Positions 25,675-34,154 of a stretch of 64,000 nucleotides of DNA are shown here, piece by piece. The notes beneath the pieces are model-generated. The model had not been told where the DNA came from and ran no database searches. It saw only the letters and a program-made list of their open reading frames with translations. Source of the stretch: Streptomyces katrae (GTDB taxonomy: Bacteria; Actinomycetota; Actinomycetes; Streptomycetales; Streptomycetaceae); assembly GCF_000717655.1 (NCBI RefSeq), contig NZ_JNZY01000019.1, positions 72,435-136,434 on the forward strand, given 5' to 3'. Each line of letters begins with the position of its first letter. Positions within the stretch are counted from its first letter, which is position 1. A program made the translations under genes and the position numbers.

Positions 25675-26211
25675 ATGAACCCCCGTATTCGACTGGCCGT
25701 GCTGGCGCCCGTGGTCGTGTCCTCGCTGGCACTCGGGTCGGCACCGCTCCTGGCGGCTTCCGCGCAGGCAGCAGCGGTGCCTTCCCTGACGTGCAGCGTG
25801 AAGCAGACCCCCAATGCCGCGGGCAAGTACGACGTCACCGCCACAGGAGCGCAGCCGGGAACGGCCGTGACCTTCCGCGGCGGTACCGCGACCGACCAGT
25901 TCAGCTCCCAAGTCAGCGCCAACGACGACGGGACGGCCACCACCAGCGGATTCATCCCGGTCGGCAAGGTGACGGCCTCCAACCAGGACGACAAGGCCAG
26001 CTGCGGCACCGTCAAGGAGGCCGAACAGAAGGACGCCCAGGAGCAGTACTCCAAGGGCTTCAGGAAGGGCCTCGCCGAAACGCGGGAAGACTGCAAGAAG
26101 AAGCCCCAGAACCAGAACAAGAGCCTCACGCAGCTGGACCCGAACTACGAGAAGGGCTACAACGCGGGCGCGGCGGCCGCGCTCAACAGCAAGGCCTGCC
26201 AGGGAGGCTGA
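25675..26211 (+). CDS. Small secreted protein of unknown function
   Basis: 178 residues from ATG 25675 (GGGAAGGA upstream). A Sec signal peptide (about 1-33, ending ASAQAAA) precedes an exported part: a beta-sandwich-like segment with one disulfide pair (CSVKQ and SCGTV, about 42 and 104). A polar, Lys/Gln-rich tail (EQYSKGFRKGLAETREDCKKKP) carries two more Cys, and the repeated KGFRKG/KGYNAG-like motif may bind something polyanionic. No family recognised. It ends 8 bases before convergent cutC. Confidence 0.7.
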   Translation: MNPRIRLAVLAPVVVSSLALGSAPLLAASAQAAAVPSLTCSVKQTPNAAGKYDVTATGAQPGTAVTFRGGTATDQFSSQVSANDDGTATTSGFIPVGKVTASNQDDKASCGTVKEAEQKDAQEQYSKGFRKGLAETREDCKKKPQNQNKSLTQLDPNYEKGYNAGAAAALNSKACQGG

Positions 26212-26218
26212 GCGCCCG

Positions 26219-26917
26219 TCACCGAAGCGGCTGCGAAAGGGCCGTACGCCACTGGGCGACGGCCGACGCCGAGACCGGGGCGCCCCACCCCTGCGGCCGG
26301 GCCGCCCCGCCGATGTGGAAGGCGTCGATGCCCGCGGCCCTCAGCCGCGGCAGGTGCGCCAGGGTGAGGCCGCCGCCGACCAGGATCCGTGCCGCGTACC
26401 CCGGCTCGCCGCGCCGCGCCGCCTCGGAGAGCAGGACGGGAAGGCCCGCGTCGACCCCGTCGGCCGAGCCCGCCGTCAGGTAGGCGTCGAGCCCCGGCAG
26501 GTCGGCGAGGGCCTTGCGCGCCTGGTCGCGGTCCGCCGCCCGGTCCAGCGCCCGGTGGAAGGTCCAGCGGCAGCCTTCCAGCTCCGCCAGGACGGCCTCC
26601 ACGGCGGCCAGGTCGGGGCTTCCGTCCCGGGTCAGGAACCCGAGGACGAACTCCTGCGCCCCCTCCGCCCGCAGCGCCCGCGCCTGCTCCACCAGCAGGT
26701 CGACCGGCCCGGCGGCGAACCCGTCCGTCCGGCGGATCATCACGCGGAGCGGGATGTCGACCGCCGCGCGGATGGCCGCGAAGGTCTCGCGCGGCGGGGT
26801 GAGCCCGTCGGCCGCCATGTCGGTGACCAGCTCCAGCCGGTCCGCCCCGCCGGCCTGGGCCGCGACCGCGTCCCGGGCATCGAGGGCGATCACCTCCAGC
26901 AGCGCTTGGTTGCTCAT
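26219..26917 (-). CDS. cutC: CutC-family TIM-barrel protein
   Basis: 232 residues from ATG 26917 (GAAGGA upstream); the longer frame to 27064 runs through the promoter. CutC hallmarks are LLEVIALDARDAVAAQAGGADRLELVTDM, LRVMIRRTDGFA, FVLGFLTRDGSPD, WTFHRALD and the C-terminal VGGGLT and FHIGGAAR. CutC was named for copper homeostasis, but its fold and gene contexts point to a sugar-related or hydrolytic role. A DasR-like palindrome sits 27 bases upstream, linking it to N-acetylglucosamine control (inference). Confidence 0.9.
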   Translation of the reverse strand: MSNQALLEVIALDARDAVAAQAGGADRLELVTDMAADGLTPPRETFAAIRAAVDIPLRVMIRRTDGFAAGPVDLLVEQARALRAEGAQEFVLGFLTRDGSPDLAAVEAVLAELEGCRWTFHRALDRAADRDQARKALADLPGLDAYLTAGSADGVDAGLPVLLSEAARRGEPGYAARILVGGGLTLAHLPRLRAAGIDAFHIGGAARPQGWGAPVSASAVAQWRTALSQPLR

Positions 26918-26943
26918 TCGATGCCATCCTTCGCATACGGAAA

Positions 26944-26959
26944 ATAGGTCTAGTCCAAT
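26944..26959. promoter_or_regulatory. dre-like DasR operator upstream of cutC
   Basis: ATAGGTCTAGTCCAAT agrees at 12 of 16 positions with the DasR-responsive element ACTGGTCTAGACCACT as I recall it, including the GGTCTAG core and CCA. It lies 27 bases before the cutC ATG and 65 bases before the divergent HD-domain gene. Confidence 0.65.
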
Positions 26960-27023
26960 ATGAAGGGTACGGGCCCGCGCCCGCGCATCACCAGCACAAA
27001 CACGCCACCCCCACAATGTGCCC

Positions 27024-27665
27024 ATGACCTCCGACCTCCGCGACCGCTGGCACGCCACCACCACCGCCGCAGGCGCCGGCCCCGACCGCGACCCCGGCCC
27101 CTACGCCGACCGGCTCCTCGCCGCCTGGGCGGAGCCCCAGCGCCGGTACCACACCACCGCGCACCTGGCCGACGTGCTCGCGCGGCTCGACGTACTCGCC
27201 CCGCACGCCGCCGACCCGGCCGCCGTCGAGCTCGCCGCCTGGTTCCACGACGCCGTCTACCGCCCCGACCGCTCCGAGAACGAGGAGCGCAGCGCGGCCC
27301 TCGCCGAGCGCGCCCTGCCCGAGCTCGGCATCGACGCCGCCCGCACCGCCGAGGTGGCCCGCCTGGTCCGGCTCACCGTCACCCACGACCCCGCCCCGGG
27401 CGACACCAACGGGGAGGCGCTCTGCGATGCGGACCTGGCCGTCCTGGCGGGCGGCCCGGACGCGTACGCCGCGTACGTCGCCGCCGTCCGCGCCGAGTAC
27501 GGGTTCGTCCCCGACGACGCCTTCCGCGCCGGCCGGGCCGCCGTACTGCGCCAGCTGCTCGCACTGCCCCGCCTCTTCCGCACCCCGTACGGCACCACGC
27601 ACTGGGAGGCCCCGGCCCGCCGCAACCTGGCCGCCGAGCTCGCCGTCCTGAGTGCCGGGGAATGA
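27024..27665 (+). CDS. HD-domain metal-dependent phosphohydrolase
   Basis: 213 residues. The metal-binding His/Asp set appears as RRYHTTAHLADVLARLD, LAAWFHDAVY (HD dyad) and a later ALCDADLAVLAG. This is the small RRYHxxxH group of HD hydrolases with unknown substrates. ATG 27024 is chosen over GTG 27018 because CACAAT at 27012-27017 ends exactly six bases before it, giving a leaderless mRNA. The stop overlaps the start of the next gene (ATGA). Confidence 0.85.
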   Translation: MTSDLRDRWHATTTAAGAGPDRDPGPYADRLLAAWAEPQRRYHTTAHLADVLARLDVLAPHAADPAAVELAAWFHDAVYRPDRSENEERSAALAERALPELGIDAARTAEVARLVRLTVTHDPAPGDTNGEALCDADLAVLAGGPDAYAAYVAAVRAEYGFVPDDAFRAGRAAVLRQLLALPRLFRTPYGTTHWEAPARRNLAAELAVLSAGE

Positions 27666-28945
27666 GATCCGCGGCGCGCAGGTTCGTACGGAACGTGCCC
27701 CCAGCCACCGCCACCGCCCGCATGCCCGTCGCCGTCTACGTACTCGGCCTGGCCGTCTTCTCGCTCGGAACCAGCGAGTTCATGCTGTCCGGACTGCTGC
27801 CGCCCATCGCCGAGGACCTGGGCGTCACCATCCCGCAGGCGGGCCTGCTGATATCGGCCTTCGCGATCGGCATGGTCGTCGGGGCGCCGCTGCTGGCGGT
27901 GGCCACGCTGCGGCTCCCGCGCCGCACCACCCTCATCGCGCTCATCAGCCTCTTCGGCCTCGGGCAGGTGGCGGGTGCGCTGGCCCCCTCGTACGAGCTC
28001 CTCTTCGCGTCCCGCATCCTCGCCGCGCTCGCCTGCGCCGGCTTCTGGGCGGTCGGCGCGGCCGTCGCCATCGCGATGGTGGAGAAGGACCAGCGGGCCC
28101 GCGCCATGGCCGTCATGATCGGCGGCCTGTCCATCGCCAACGTCCTCGGCGTCCCCGCCGGCGCCTTCCTCGGGGAACACCTGGGCTGGCGTTCCGCGTT
28201 CTGGTCGGTCGGCGCGGCCTCGGCGGTGGCCCTCGCCGGCATCCTGGCGCTGATCCCGGACATCCCGCTGCCCGCCGTACGGCCCACCCTGGCGCGGGAG
28301 CTGCGCATCTACCGCGACCGGCAGGTGTGGCTGTCCATCGGCGTCACGGCCCTGGCCGCGGGCGGGGTCTTCTGCGCGTTCAGCTACCTGTCGCCGCTGC
28401 TGACGGAGGTCGCCGGGCTGGATGCCGGCCGGGTGCCGTGGGTGCTGGCGCTGTTCGGGGTCGGTGCGCTCGTCGGCACGACGATCGGCGGGCGGGTCGC
28501 GGATGCGCACCTGTTCGGGGTGATGCTGTGGGGCATCGCAGCATCCACGGCCTTCCTCGTCGCCCTGGCCCTGCTGGCGTCGGCGGCGGTGGCGGCGGTG
28601 GGGCTGTCGTTCCTGCTCGGCGTCTCGGCGTTCTTCACGGCGCCGGCGCTCAACGCCCGCATGTTCAACGTCGCGGGCGCGGCCCCGACGCTGGCCGGGG
28701 CCACCACGACGGCGGCGTTCAACCTGGGCAACACGGGCGGTCCCTGGCTCGGCGGCACGGTGATCGACGCCGGCCACGGCTTCGCCGCCACCGCCTGGGC
28801 GGGCGCCGCGATGACGGTCACGGCCATGGCCCTGACCGCGATCGCCCTGCGCCTCCACCACCGCACCCCACCCGCCCCGACCCGGGTGATCGCCTCGTCG
28901 GGAGCAACCGCACCGGCCCCGGCCGCACAACCCGCCGCGCACTGA
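27662..28945 (+). CDS. MFS efflux transporter, chloramphenicol-exporter (Cmx/CmlR) type
   Basis: 427 residues from ATG 27662, whose ATGA overlaps the HD gene stop; ATG 27722 (MPVAVYVLG) is an alternative giving the usual family N-terminus. Twelve hydrophobic helices are seen, with signature GLAVFSLGTSEFMLSGLLPPIAEDL (in parts), the antiporter motif C region GGLSIANVLGVPAGAFLGE and a GNTGGPWLGG segment in the second half. This group includes actinobacterial chloramphenicol exporters, but the true substrate is unknown. It is translationally coupled to the HD-domain gene. Confidence 0.85.
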   Translation: MRSAARRFVRNVPPATATARMPVAVYVLGLAVFSLGTSEFMLSGLLPPIAEDLGVTIPQAGLLISAFAIGMVVGAPLLAVATLRLPRRTTLIALISLFGLGQVAGALAPSYELLFASRILAALACAGFWAVGAAVAIAMVEKDQRARAMAVMIGGLSIANVLGVPAGAFLGEHLGWRSAFWSVGAASAVALAGILALIPDIPLPAVRPTLARELRIYRDRQVWLSIGVTALAAGGVFCAFSYLSPLLTEVAGLDAGRVPWVLALFGVGALVGTTIGGRVADAHLFGVMLWGIAASTAFLVALALLASAAVAAVGLSFLLGVSAFFTAPALNARMFNVAGAAPTLAGATTTAAFNLGNTGGPWLGGTVIDAGHGFAATAWAGAAMTVTAMALTAIALRLHHRTPPAPTRVIASSGATAPAPAAQPAAH

Positions 28946-28976
28946 CCCCGGCTGCCCCCGGTCCCGGCAGGCGCCG

Positions 28977-29243
28977 CTATGCCGGGCGGCCCTTCGGTCG
29001 GCGCAGGCCCGCGGACGTCAGGCGGCGGACCAGTTCCTTGCTGCCCACCTCCACGGCGCCCGCGGCCACCGCATCCGCGTAGCGGTGCGACGGCACGTCG
29101 TAGTGGTCGCGCTCGAAGGCCCTCGGCGGGCAGCCGATCGACGCCGCGAAGGCGTGCAGCTCCTCGTACGAGACGTCGCTGACCAGGTGCGACCACATGC
29201 GGCCATGGCCCGGCCAGGTCGGCGGGTCGATGTAGAGCGTCAC
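28977..29243 (-). CDS. DUF4031 family protein
   Basis: 88 residues starting MTLYIDPPTWPGHGRMWSHLVSD, with CPPRAFERDHYDVPSHRY in the middle. This is the characteristic DUF4031 layout, a short His/Asp-rich protein of unknown function. It starts 7 bases after the stop of the upstream 125-residue gene, so the two form an operon. Confidence 0.85.
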   Translation of the reverse strand: MTLYIDPPTWPGHGRMWSHLVSDVSYEELHAFAASIGCPPRAFERDHYDVPSHRYADAVAAGAVEVGSKELVRRLTSAGLRRPKGRPA

Positions 29244-29250
29244 CGGCGGC

Positions 29251-29628
29251 TCACCGGCCGACGCCGAAGACGGGGGCGAGGCCGCCGACCGCGGCGACCT
29301 TCACCCCTGCCTTGGCGCACACCCAGTGCGGATCGGGCCCCAACTCCGGCTCCACGTCCAGCGCGTGCGGATCTCCGTGCGAACAGACCGGGCACAGCGG
29401 CCAGCGCCCGTACTTCTCCAGCAGCGCGTCCTGCACGTCCTGGGCGACGAGTCCGGGAAGGTAGTCCACCCCCTCCGGCCACTGCTCCACCCACCACCGG
29501 CGGTGCGTGACCGAGTCCTCGACGAGGGAGACGACATCGGCCTCGGCGACCTCGCCCGCGACGAGATCGGCGAGGACGAGGGCGCGGGCGGTGTGCAGCG
29601 CCTGTTCCAGGGGGGTCGCGTGGTCCAT
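29251..29628 (-). CDS. Hypothetical protein with CxxC pair
   Basis: 125 residues from ATG 29628, where CACAAT ends six bases upstream (leaderless). An N-terminal helical segment (ATPLEQALHTARALVLADLVAGEVAEADVV) leads to WPLCPVCSHGDPHALDVEPELGPDPHWVCAKAG. The CPVC plus C and His suggest a zinc-bound knuckle. No family recognised. It is followed closely by the DUF4031 gene. Confidence 0.75.
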   Translation of the reverse strand: MDHATPLEQALHTARALVLADLVAGEVAEADVVSLVEDSVTHRRWWVEQWPEGVDYLPGLVAQDVQDALLEKYGRWPLCPVCSHGDPHALDVEPELGPDPHWVCAKAGVKVAAVGGLAPVFGVGR

Positions 29629-29709
29629 GCGCCCATTGTGAACCCGTACGGGCCAACTGGTGAAGGTCCTTCCGAGTGGGGCCGAATGGTGCCTTGACCG
29701 CCACCCCCT

Positions 29710-29726
29710 CCGAAAATAGATTTCAG
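29710..29726. promoter_or_regulatory. Putative RpiR/MurR operator 1
   Basis: On the minus strand CTGAAATCTATTTTCGG, a near-palindrome of the TGAAAnnnnnTTTC type used by RpiR-family regulators. It ends three bases before the regulator's ATG. A second copy lies 31 bases downstream. Confidence 0.6.
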
Positions 29727-29728
29727 GA

Positions 29729-30667
29729 ATGAGCGACGATCCGAAAGTAATTTTCAGCGAGGGGGACGGGCAGAACGAGGACACCGGCTCCGGTGTGCCG
29801 CTGCGGGCCCGCGTCCGCAGTCTCGGCCCCTCCATGACCCGCTCCGTGCGGGCCGTCGCCGAAACCGTCGCCGCCGACCCCGCCGGCTGTTCGCGCCTCA
29901 CCGTCACCGCGCTCGCCGCGCGCACCGGCACCAGCGAGGCCACCGTCGTCCGCACCGCCCGCCTCCTCGGCTACCCCGGCTACCGCGACCTGCGCCTCGC
30001 CCTCGCCGCGCTCGCCGCACAGCAGGAATCCGGGGCGGCCCCCGCCGTCACCGCCGGCATAGCCGTCGACGACCCCCTCGCCGACGTCGTCGCCAAGCTG
30101 GCCCACGAGGAGGCCCAGACCCTCGCCGACACCGCCGCCGGACTCGACCTCGCCGCCCTCGCCGCCGCCGTCACCGCGCTCGCGACGGCCCGCCGGATCG
30201 ACATCTACGGCGTCGGCGCCTCCGCCCTCGTCGGCCAGGACCTGGCCCAGAAGCTGCTGCGCATCGGCCTCGTCGCCCACGCCCACAGCGACCCCCACCT
30301 GGCCGTCACGGGCGCCGTGCAGCTGCGCCCCGGCGACGCGGCCGTCGCGATCACCCACTCCGGCGCCACCGGCGACGTGATCGACCCCCTCCGCACGGCC
30401 TTCGAGCGCGGCGCCACCACCATCGCGCTCACCGGACGCCCGAACGCCCCCGTCTCCCACTACGCCGACCTCGTACTGGCCACCTCCGCCGCCCGCGAGA
30501 CCCGGCTGCGCCCGGCCGCCATGTCCAGCCGGACCAGCCAGCTCCTCGTCGTCGACTGCCTGTTCGTGGCCGTCGCGCAGCAGACGTACGAAACCGCCGC
30601 GCCCGCCCTCGCCGCCTCGTACGAGGCGCTCGCCCCCCGCCGAACCGCCAGGAGCCCCCGCCCATGA
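29729..30667 (+). CDS. RpiR/MurR-family transcriptional regulator with SIS domain
   Basis: 312 residues. The N-terminal helix-turn-helix (CSRLTVTALAARTGTSEATVVRTARLLGYPGY) is typical of RpiR regulators. A C-terminal SIS sugar-phosphate-binding domain (about 150-270) includes IDIYGVGASALVGQDLAQKLLRIG and AVAITHSGATGDVI. It directly precedes murQ (ATGA overlap), so it is inferred to sense MurNAc-6-phosphate or GlcNAc-6-phosphate. Two near-palindromes at its start suggest autoregulation. Confidence 0.9.
   Translation: MSDDPKVIFSEGDGQNEDTGSGVPLRARVRSLGPSMTRSVRAVAETVAADPAGCSRLTVTALAARTGTSEATVVRTARLLGYPGYRDLRLALAALAAQQESGAAPAVTAGIAVDDPLADVVAKLAHEEAQTLADTAAGLDLAALAAAVTALATARRIDIYGVGASALVGQDLAQKLLRIGLVAHAHSDPHLAVTGAVQLRPGDAAVAITHSGATGDVIDPLRTAFERGATTIALTGRPNAPVSHYADLVLATSAARETRLRPAAMSSRTSQLLVVDCLFVAVAQQTYETAAPALAASYEALAPRRTARSPRP
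29741..29757. promoter_or_regulatory. Putative RpiR/MurR operator 2
   Basis: On the minus strand CTGAAAATTACTTTCGG, matching operator 1 closely. It lies inside the first codons of the regulator gene. The 31-base offset puts both sites on the same face of the helix. Confidence 0.55.
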
Positions 30668-31602
30668 CCGCGTCGTACGCCGCACTGCGCGCCCAGCTCG
30701 ACACGCTGACCACCGAGGCCTTCCGCCCCGAACTGGCCGGGATCGACCGGCTGTCCACCCTCGAGATCGCCCGCACCATGAACGCCGAGGACGCCGGCGT
30801 GCCGACCGCCGTCGCCGCGCAGCTGCCGCGGATCGCCGCCGCGATCGACGCGATCGCGCCGCGGATGGCCCGGGGCGGGCGGCTCGTCTACGCGGGCGCC
30901 GGCACCGCCGGGCGGATGGGCGTCCTCGACGCCAGCGAGTGCCCGCCCACCTTCAACACCGACCCGGCCCAGGTCGTCGGCCTCATCGCGGGCGGGCCCG
31001 GTGCCATGGTCCGGTCCGTCGAAGGCGCCGAGGACTCCGCCGAGCTGGCCGCCTCGGACCTGGCGGCCCTGCAGCTGACCGCCGACGACACCGTCATCGG
31101 GATCTCCGCCTCCGGCCGCACCCCGTACGCGATCGGCGCCGTCGCGTACGCCCGTACGCGCGGCGCGCTCACCGTCGGCCTCTCCTGCAACGCCGGCTCG
31201 GCGCTCGCCGCGGCCGCCGAGCACGGCATCGAGGTCGTCGTGGGGCCCGAGCTGCTGACCGGATCCACCCGCCTGAAGGCCGGTACCGCGCAGAAGCTCG
31301 TCCTGAACCTCGTCTCGACCATCACGATGATCCGGCTCGGGAAGACGTACGGGAACCTGATGGTCGACCTGCGCGCCTCCAACGAAAAGCTGCGCGCCCG
31401 CTCCCGCCGGATCCTGGCGCTGGCCACCGGCGCGGGGGACGAGGAGATCGAGGCGGCGCTCGACGCCACCGGCGGCGAGGTCAAGCAGGCCGTGCTCGTG
31501 CTCCTCGCGGGCGTGGACGGCCCGGCCGCGGCCGGGCTGCTCACCGCCTCGCAGGGGCACCTGCGCGAGGCGCTCGCCCGTACGGCCGCCGCCCCCCAGT
31601 GA
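30664..31602 (+). CDS. murQ: N-acetylmuramic acid 6-phosphate etherase
   Basis: 312 residues, SIS fold. It starts with TLEIARTMNAEDAGVP, then GRLVYAGAGTAGRMGVLDASECPPTF with catalytic Glu92, and VIGISASGRTPYAIGAV and GNLMVDLRASNEKLRARSRRI, all diagnostic for MurQ. It cleaves the lactyl ether of MurNAc-6-phosphate to GlcNAc-6-phosphate and D-lactate in the cytoplasm. The product would enter the nagA pathway encoded at 47948. It overlaps the regulator gene and precedes the PTS gene. Confidence 0.96.
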   Translation: MTASYAALRAQLDTLTTEAFRPELAGIDRLSTLEIARTMNAEDAGVPTAVAAQLPRIAAAIDAIAPRMARGGRLVYAGAGTAGRMGVLDASECPPTFNTDPAQVVGLIAGGPGAMVRSVEGAEDSAELAASDLAALQLTADDTVIGISASGRTPYAIGAVAYARTRGALTVGLSCNAGSALAAAAEHGIEVVVGPELLTGSTRLKAGTAQKLVLNLVSTITMIRLGKTYGNLMVDLRASNEKLRARSRRILALATGAGDEEIEAALDATGGEVKQAVLVLLAGVDGPAAAGLLTASQGHLREALARTAAAPQ

Positions 31603-31632
31603 CGCCACCGGCCCTCCGGCCCATCCGACCCC

Positions 31633-31655
31633 GCTGACCTGCTGACCTGCTGACT
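31633..31655. repeat. Short 8-bp tandem repeat between murQ and the PTS gene
   Basis: GCTGACCT occurs almost three times in tandem in the 86-base gap. Confidence 0.7.
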
Positions 31656-31688
31656 GCCCCGTTTCCCCCGACGCAAGGCGATCACCAC

Positions 31689-33179
31689 ATGTCCACTGAC
31701 AAGAACCGCGCCACAGCCGCCGCGATCCTCCCCCTGGTCGGCGGCCCGGACAACATCAGCTCGATCGCGCACTGCATGACCCGCCTGCGCATCGCGCTGC
31801 ACGACCGCTCGCTGGTCGACGACGCGGCCCTCAGGGCGCTGCCCGCGGTGCTGGGCGTCGTCGAGGACGCCGACACGTACCAGATCGTGCTGGGGCCGGG
31901 GACCGTCGCCCGGGTGACCCCGGAGTTCGAGTCGCTGGTCGAGCAGGGCCGCCCGGCCGGGAACCCGCCGCGTACGGCCGGTACGGCGGTCACGGCCGAG
32001 GAACTCGCCGCCCAGGGCGCGGCGTTGAAGCAGGCGCAGAAGACCCGCAACAGCACCCCGGTGAAGCTGTTCCTGCGCCGGATCGCGAACGTCTTCGTCC
32101 CGCTGATCCCGGCGCTCATCGGCTGCGGCATCATCGCCGGCCTGAACGGCGTGCTGCTGAACACCGGTTGGCTGCCGGCAGTCGTCCCGGCTCTCGCCGC
32201 GATCGCCTCGGGGTTCATGTCGCTGATCGCGGTGTTCGTCGGCTACAACACGGCCAAGGAGTTCGGCGGCACCCCGATCCTCGGCGGCGCCGTCGCCGCG
32301 ATCATCGTCTTCCCGGGCGTCGCGAAGGTCGACGCGTTCGGCCAGCACCTGTCCCCCGGGCAGGGCGGCGTACTCGGCGCCCTGGCGGCCGCGTTCCTCG
32401 CCGTACGGGTGGAGAAGCTGTGTCGCAGGTGGGTCCCCGAGTCGGTGGACGCGCTGGTCACCCCCACCGTCACCGTGCTGGCCTCCGGGCTGGTGACGAT
32501 TTTCGGCCTTATGTTCCTCGCGGGCGAGGTCTCCACCGCCATCGGCTCCTTCGCGACCTGGCTGCTCGCCAGCGGCGGTGCCTTCGCCGGGCTGGTCCTG
32601 GGCGGCCTGTTCCTGCCGCTGGTGATGCTGGGCCTGCACCAGGCCCTGATCCCGATCCACACCACCCTCATCGAGCAGACCGGCCACACCGCCCTCCTGC
32701 CGGTCCTCGCCATGGCGGGCGCGGGCCAGGTCGGCGCGGCGCTCGCGGTCTACTGCCGGCTGCCGCGCAACCGGTCGCTGCGGACGACCATCAGGTCCGC
32801 GCTCCCGGCGGGCTTCCTGGGCGTCGGCGAACCGCTGATCTACGGGGTCTCGCTCCCGCTGGGCCGCCCCTTCGTCACCGCCTGCGTGGGCGGGGCGGCG
32901 GGCGGGGCGTTCGTCGGGCTCTGCAACCAGCTGGGGGTCGCGTTCGGCGCCACGGCCATCGGCCCGTCGGGGTGGGCGCTGTTCCCGCTGCTGGACGGCC
33001 CGTCGGGGATGGGCCTGAACCTCGCGATCTATGCGGGCGGCCTGCTCGTCGGCTACCTGGTGGGCTTCGCCGCGACGTACTTCTTCGGATTCACGCGGCG
33101 GATGCTGACCGAGCTCAACGCCGATCAGGAGCCAATTCCGGCCACCGCCCCACCGGCCACCGAGCCCGCTATGGCGTAA
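31689..33179 (+). CDS. PTS EIIBC permease, probably for N-acetylmuramic acid
   Basis: 496 residues. The EIIB domain (1-90) has phospho-Cys29 in SSIAHCMTRLRIAL. A linker then leads to an EIIC membrane domain of the glucose/sucrose superfamily (about 110-480) with ILGGAVAAIIVFPG and the GVGEPLIYGVSLPLG motif around the substrate-binding Glu. The MurP type lacks EIIA and borrows Crr (EIIA-Glc); no EIIA is present here. Its place after murQ and an RpiR regulator supports MurNAc uptake. Confidence 0.88.
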   Translation: MSTDKNRATAAAILPLVGGPDNISSIAHCMTRLRIALHDRSLVDDAALRALPAVLGVVEDADTYQIVLGPGTVARVTPEFESLVEQGRPAGNPPRTAGTAVTAEELAAQGAALKQAQKTRNSTPVKLFLRRIANVFVPLIPALIGCGIIAGLNGVLLNTGWLPAVVPALAAIASGFMSLIAVFVGYNTAKEFGGTPILGGAVAAIIVFPGVAKVDAFGQHLSPGQGGVLGALAAAFLAVRVEKLCRRWVPESVDALVTPTVTVLASGLVTIFGLMFLAGEVSTAIGSFATWLLASGGAFAGLVLGGLFLPLVMLGLHQALIPIHTTLIEQTGHTALLPVLAMAGAGQVGAALAVYCRLPRNRSLRTTIRSALPAGFLGVGEPLIYGVSLPLGRPFVTACVGGAAGGAFVGLCNQLGVAFGATAIGPSGWALFPLLDGPSGMGLNLAIYAGGLLVGYLVGFAATYFFGFTRRMLTELNADQEPIPATAPPATEPAMA

Positions 33180-33207
33180 ATAGAGGTCGGCCGGGGAGAC
33201 TGCGCCA

Positions 33208-33582
33208 ATGCAGCTCCCCGCCGAAGCCGTTGCCGCCACCGCTGTCGTCGAGGTCGTACGCCTCTCCGCGCGCCCCGAGCGCTACGGCGACCCCATGACC
33301 GGCCCGGTCGTCTCCCGCTGGACGGGCAGAGAGGCCGCCGACTCGCTCGCGCTGATCTCGTCGATGGCGCCGGGTGAGCCGCGCATCTGCTTCGCGCCGG
33401 GCTGGGGCCTGCGGGCGTACGACGCCCGGGACGAGCCCCTGTTCGAGCTGATCTTCTGCTTCAGCTGTCACCACAGCTGGCTGTGGGGGCAAGCCGTCCC
33501 GCCCGGCATGGGCTTCGACACCATCTCGGGCAGCACCGCCGACGCCGAGGCCCTGCTGGCCCACTTCCGGGACGCGGCATGA
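33208..33582 (+). CDS. Hypothetical protein
   Basis: 124 residues from ATG 33208 (GGGGAGA upstream). It contains ICFAPGWGLRAYDARDEPLFELIFCFSCHHSWLWG. The Cys/His cluster (CFSCHH) may bind metal or be structural. No family recognised and no signal peptide. Its stop overlaps the next gene (ATGA), so the two are coupled. Its link to the PTS gene 28 bases upstream may be transcriptional only. Confidence 0.75.
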   Translation: MQLPAEAVAATAVVEVVRLSARPERYGDPMTGPVVSRWTGREAADSLALISSMAPGEPRICFAPGWGLRAYDARDEPLFELIFCFSCHHSWLWGQAVPPGMGFDTISGSTADAEALLAHFRDAA

Positions 33583-34154
33583 CCCTTGCCCCCGCGGTCC
33601 CGCCGGGACGGATGGCAGCCCTCCCCCAGCCGGTCCTCGACCTCCCGGGCGCGCTCCACCTGCGCCCGTGGACCCCGGACGACGCCCCCGCGCTGGTCGA
33701 GTCCTGCCACGATGCGGAGATCCGCCACTGGAACCGCCCCGCCCTGCTGTCACCGGCGCAGGCCGTGGCCCGGATCGAGCGCTGGCAGGAGCGCTGGCAC
33801 GCCGAGAAGGCCGCGATCTGGGCGGTGGCCCCCGCCTCCGGCGGCCTGCCCGTGGGCCTGATCGGCCTGGGCGACCTCGATCTCCCGGGCGGGAGCGGCG
33901 AGTTCCTGTACTGGCTCCTGCCCGCGGGCCGCGGTGGCGGTGTCATGGTGAAGGCCACGGCCCGGGTCACCCGCTGGGCCTTCGAGGAGCTGGGCCTGCA
34001 CCGACTGCGCATCACCCACTCCGTGGCCAACCCGGCCTCCTGCCGCATCGCGACGAAGGCCGGCTTCCCCCTGGAGGGCACCATGCGCGGCGCCCTCCTC
34101 CACGCGGACGGCTGGCACGACGAACACCTCCACGCCCGCCTCCGCACGGACTGA
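33579..34154 (+). CDS. GNAT acetyltransferase, RimJ/RimL type
   Basis: 191 residues. LHLRPWTPDDAPALVESCHDAEIRHWNRP at the N-terminus, IGLGDLDLPGGSGEFLYWLLPAGRGGGVMVKA over the acetyl-CoA loop (G-R-G-G-G) and LRITHSVANPASCRIATKAGFPLEG match RimJ/L-like N-terminal or small-molecule acetyltransferases. The start at 33579 overlaps the preceding stop by four bases. Substrate unknown. Confidence 0.88.
   Translation: MTLAPAVPPGRMAALPQPVLDLPGALHLRPWTPDDAPALVESCHDAEIRHWNRPALLSPAQAVARIERWQERWHAEKAAIWAVAPASGGLPVGLIGLGDLDLPGGSGEFLYWLLPAGRGGGVMVKATARVTRWAFEELGLHRLRITHSVANPASCRIATKAGFPLEGTMRGALLHADGWHDEHLHARLRTD

Noticed and set aside
23229..26129. A 966-residue minus-strand open frame
   Set aside because: Antisense of the HelD-type gene; low-complexity Arg/Gly/Gln text.
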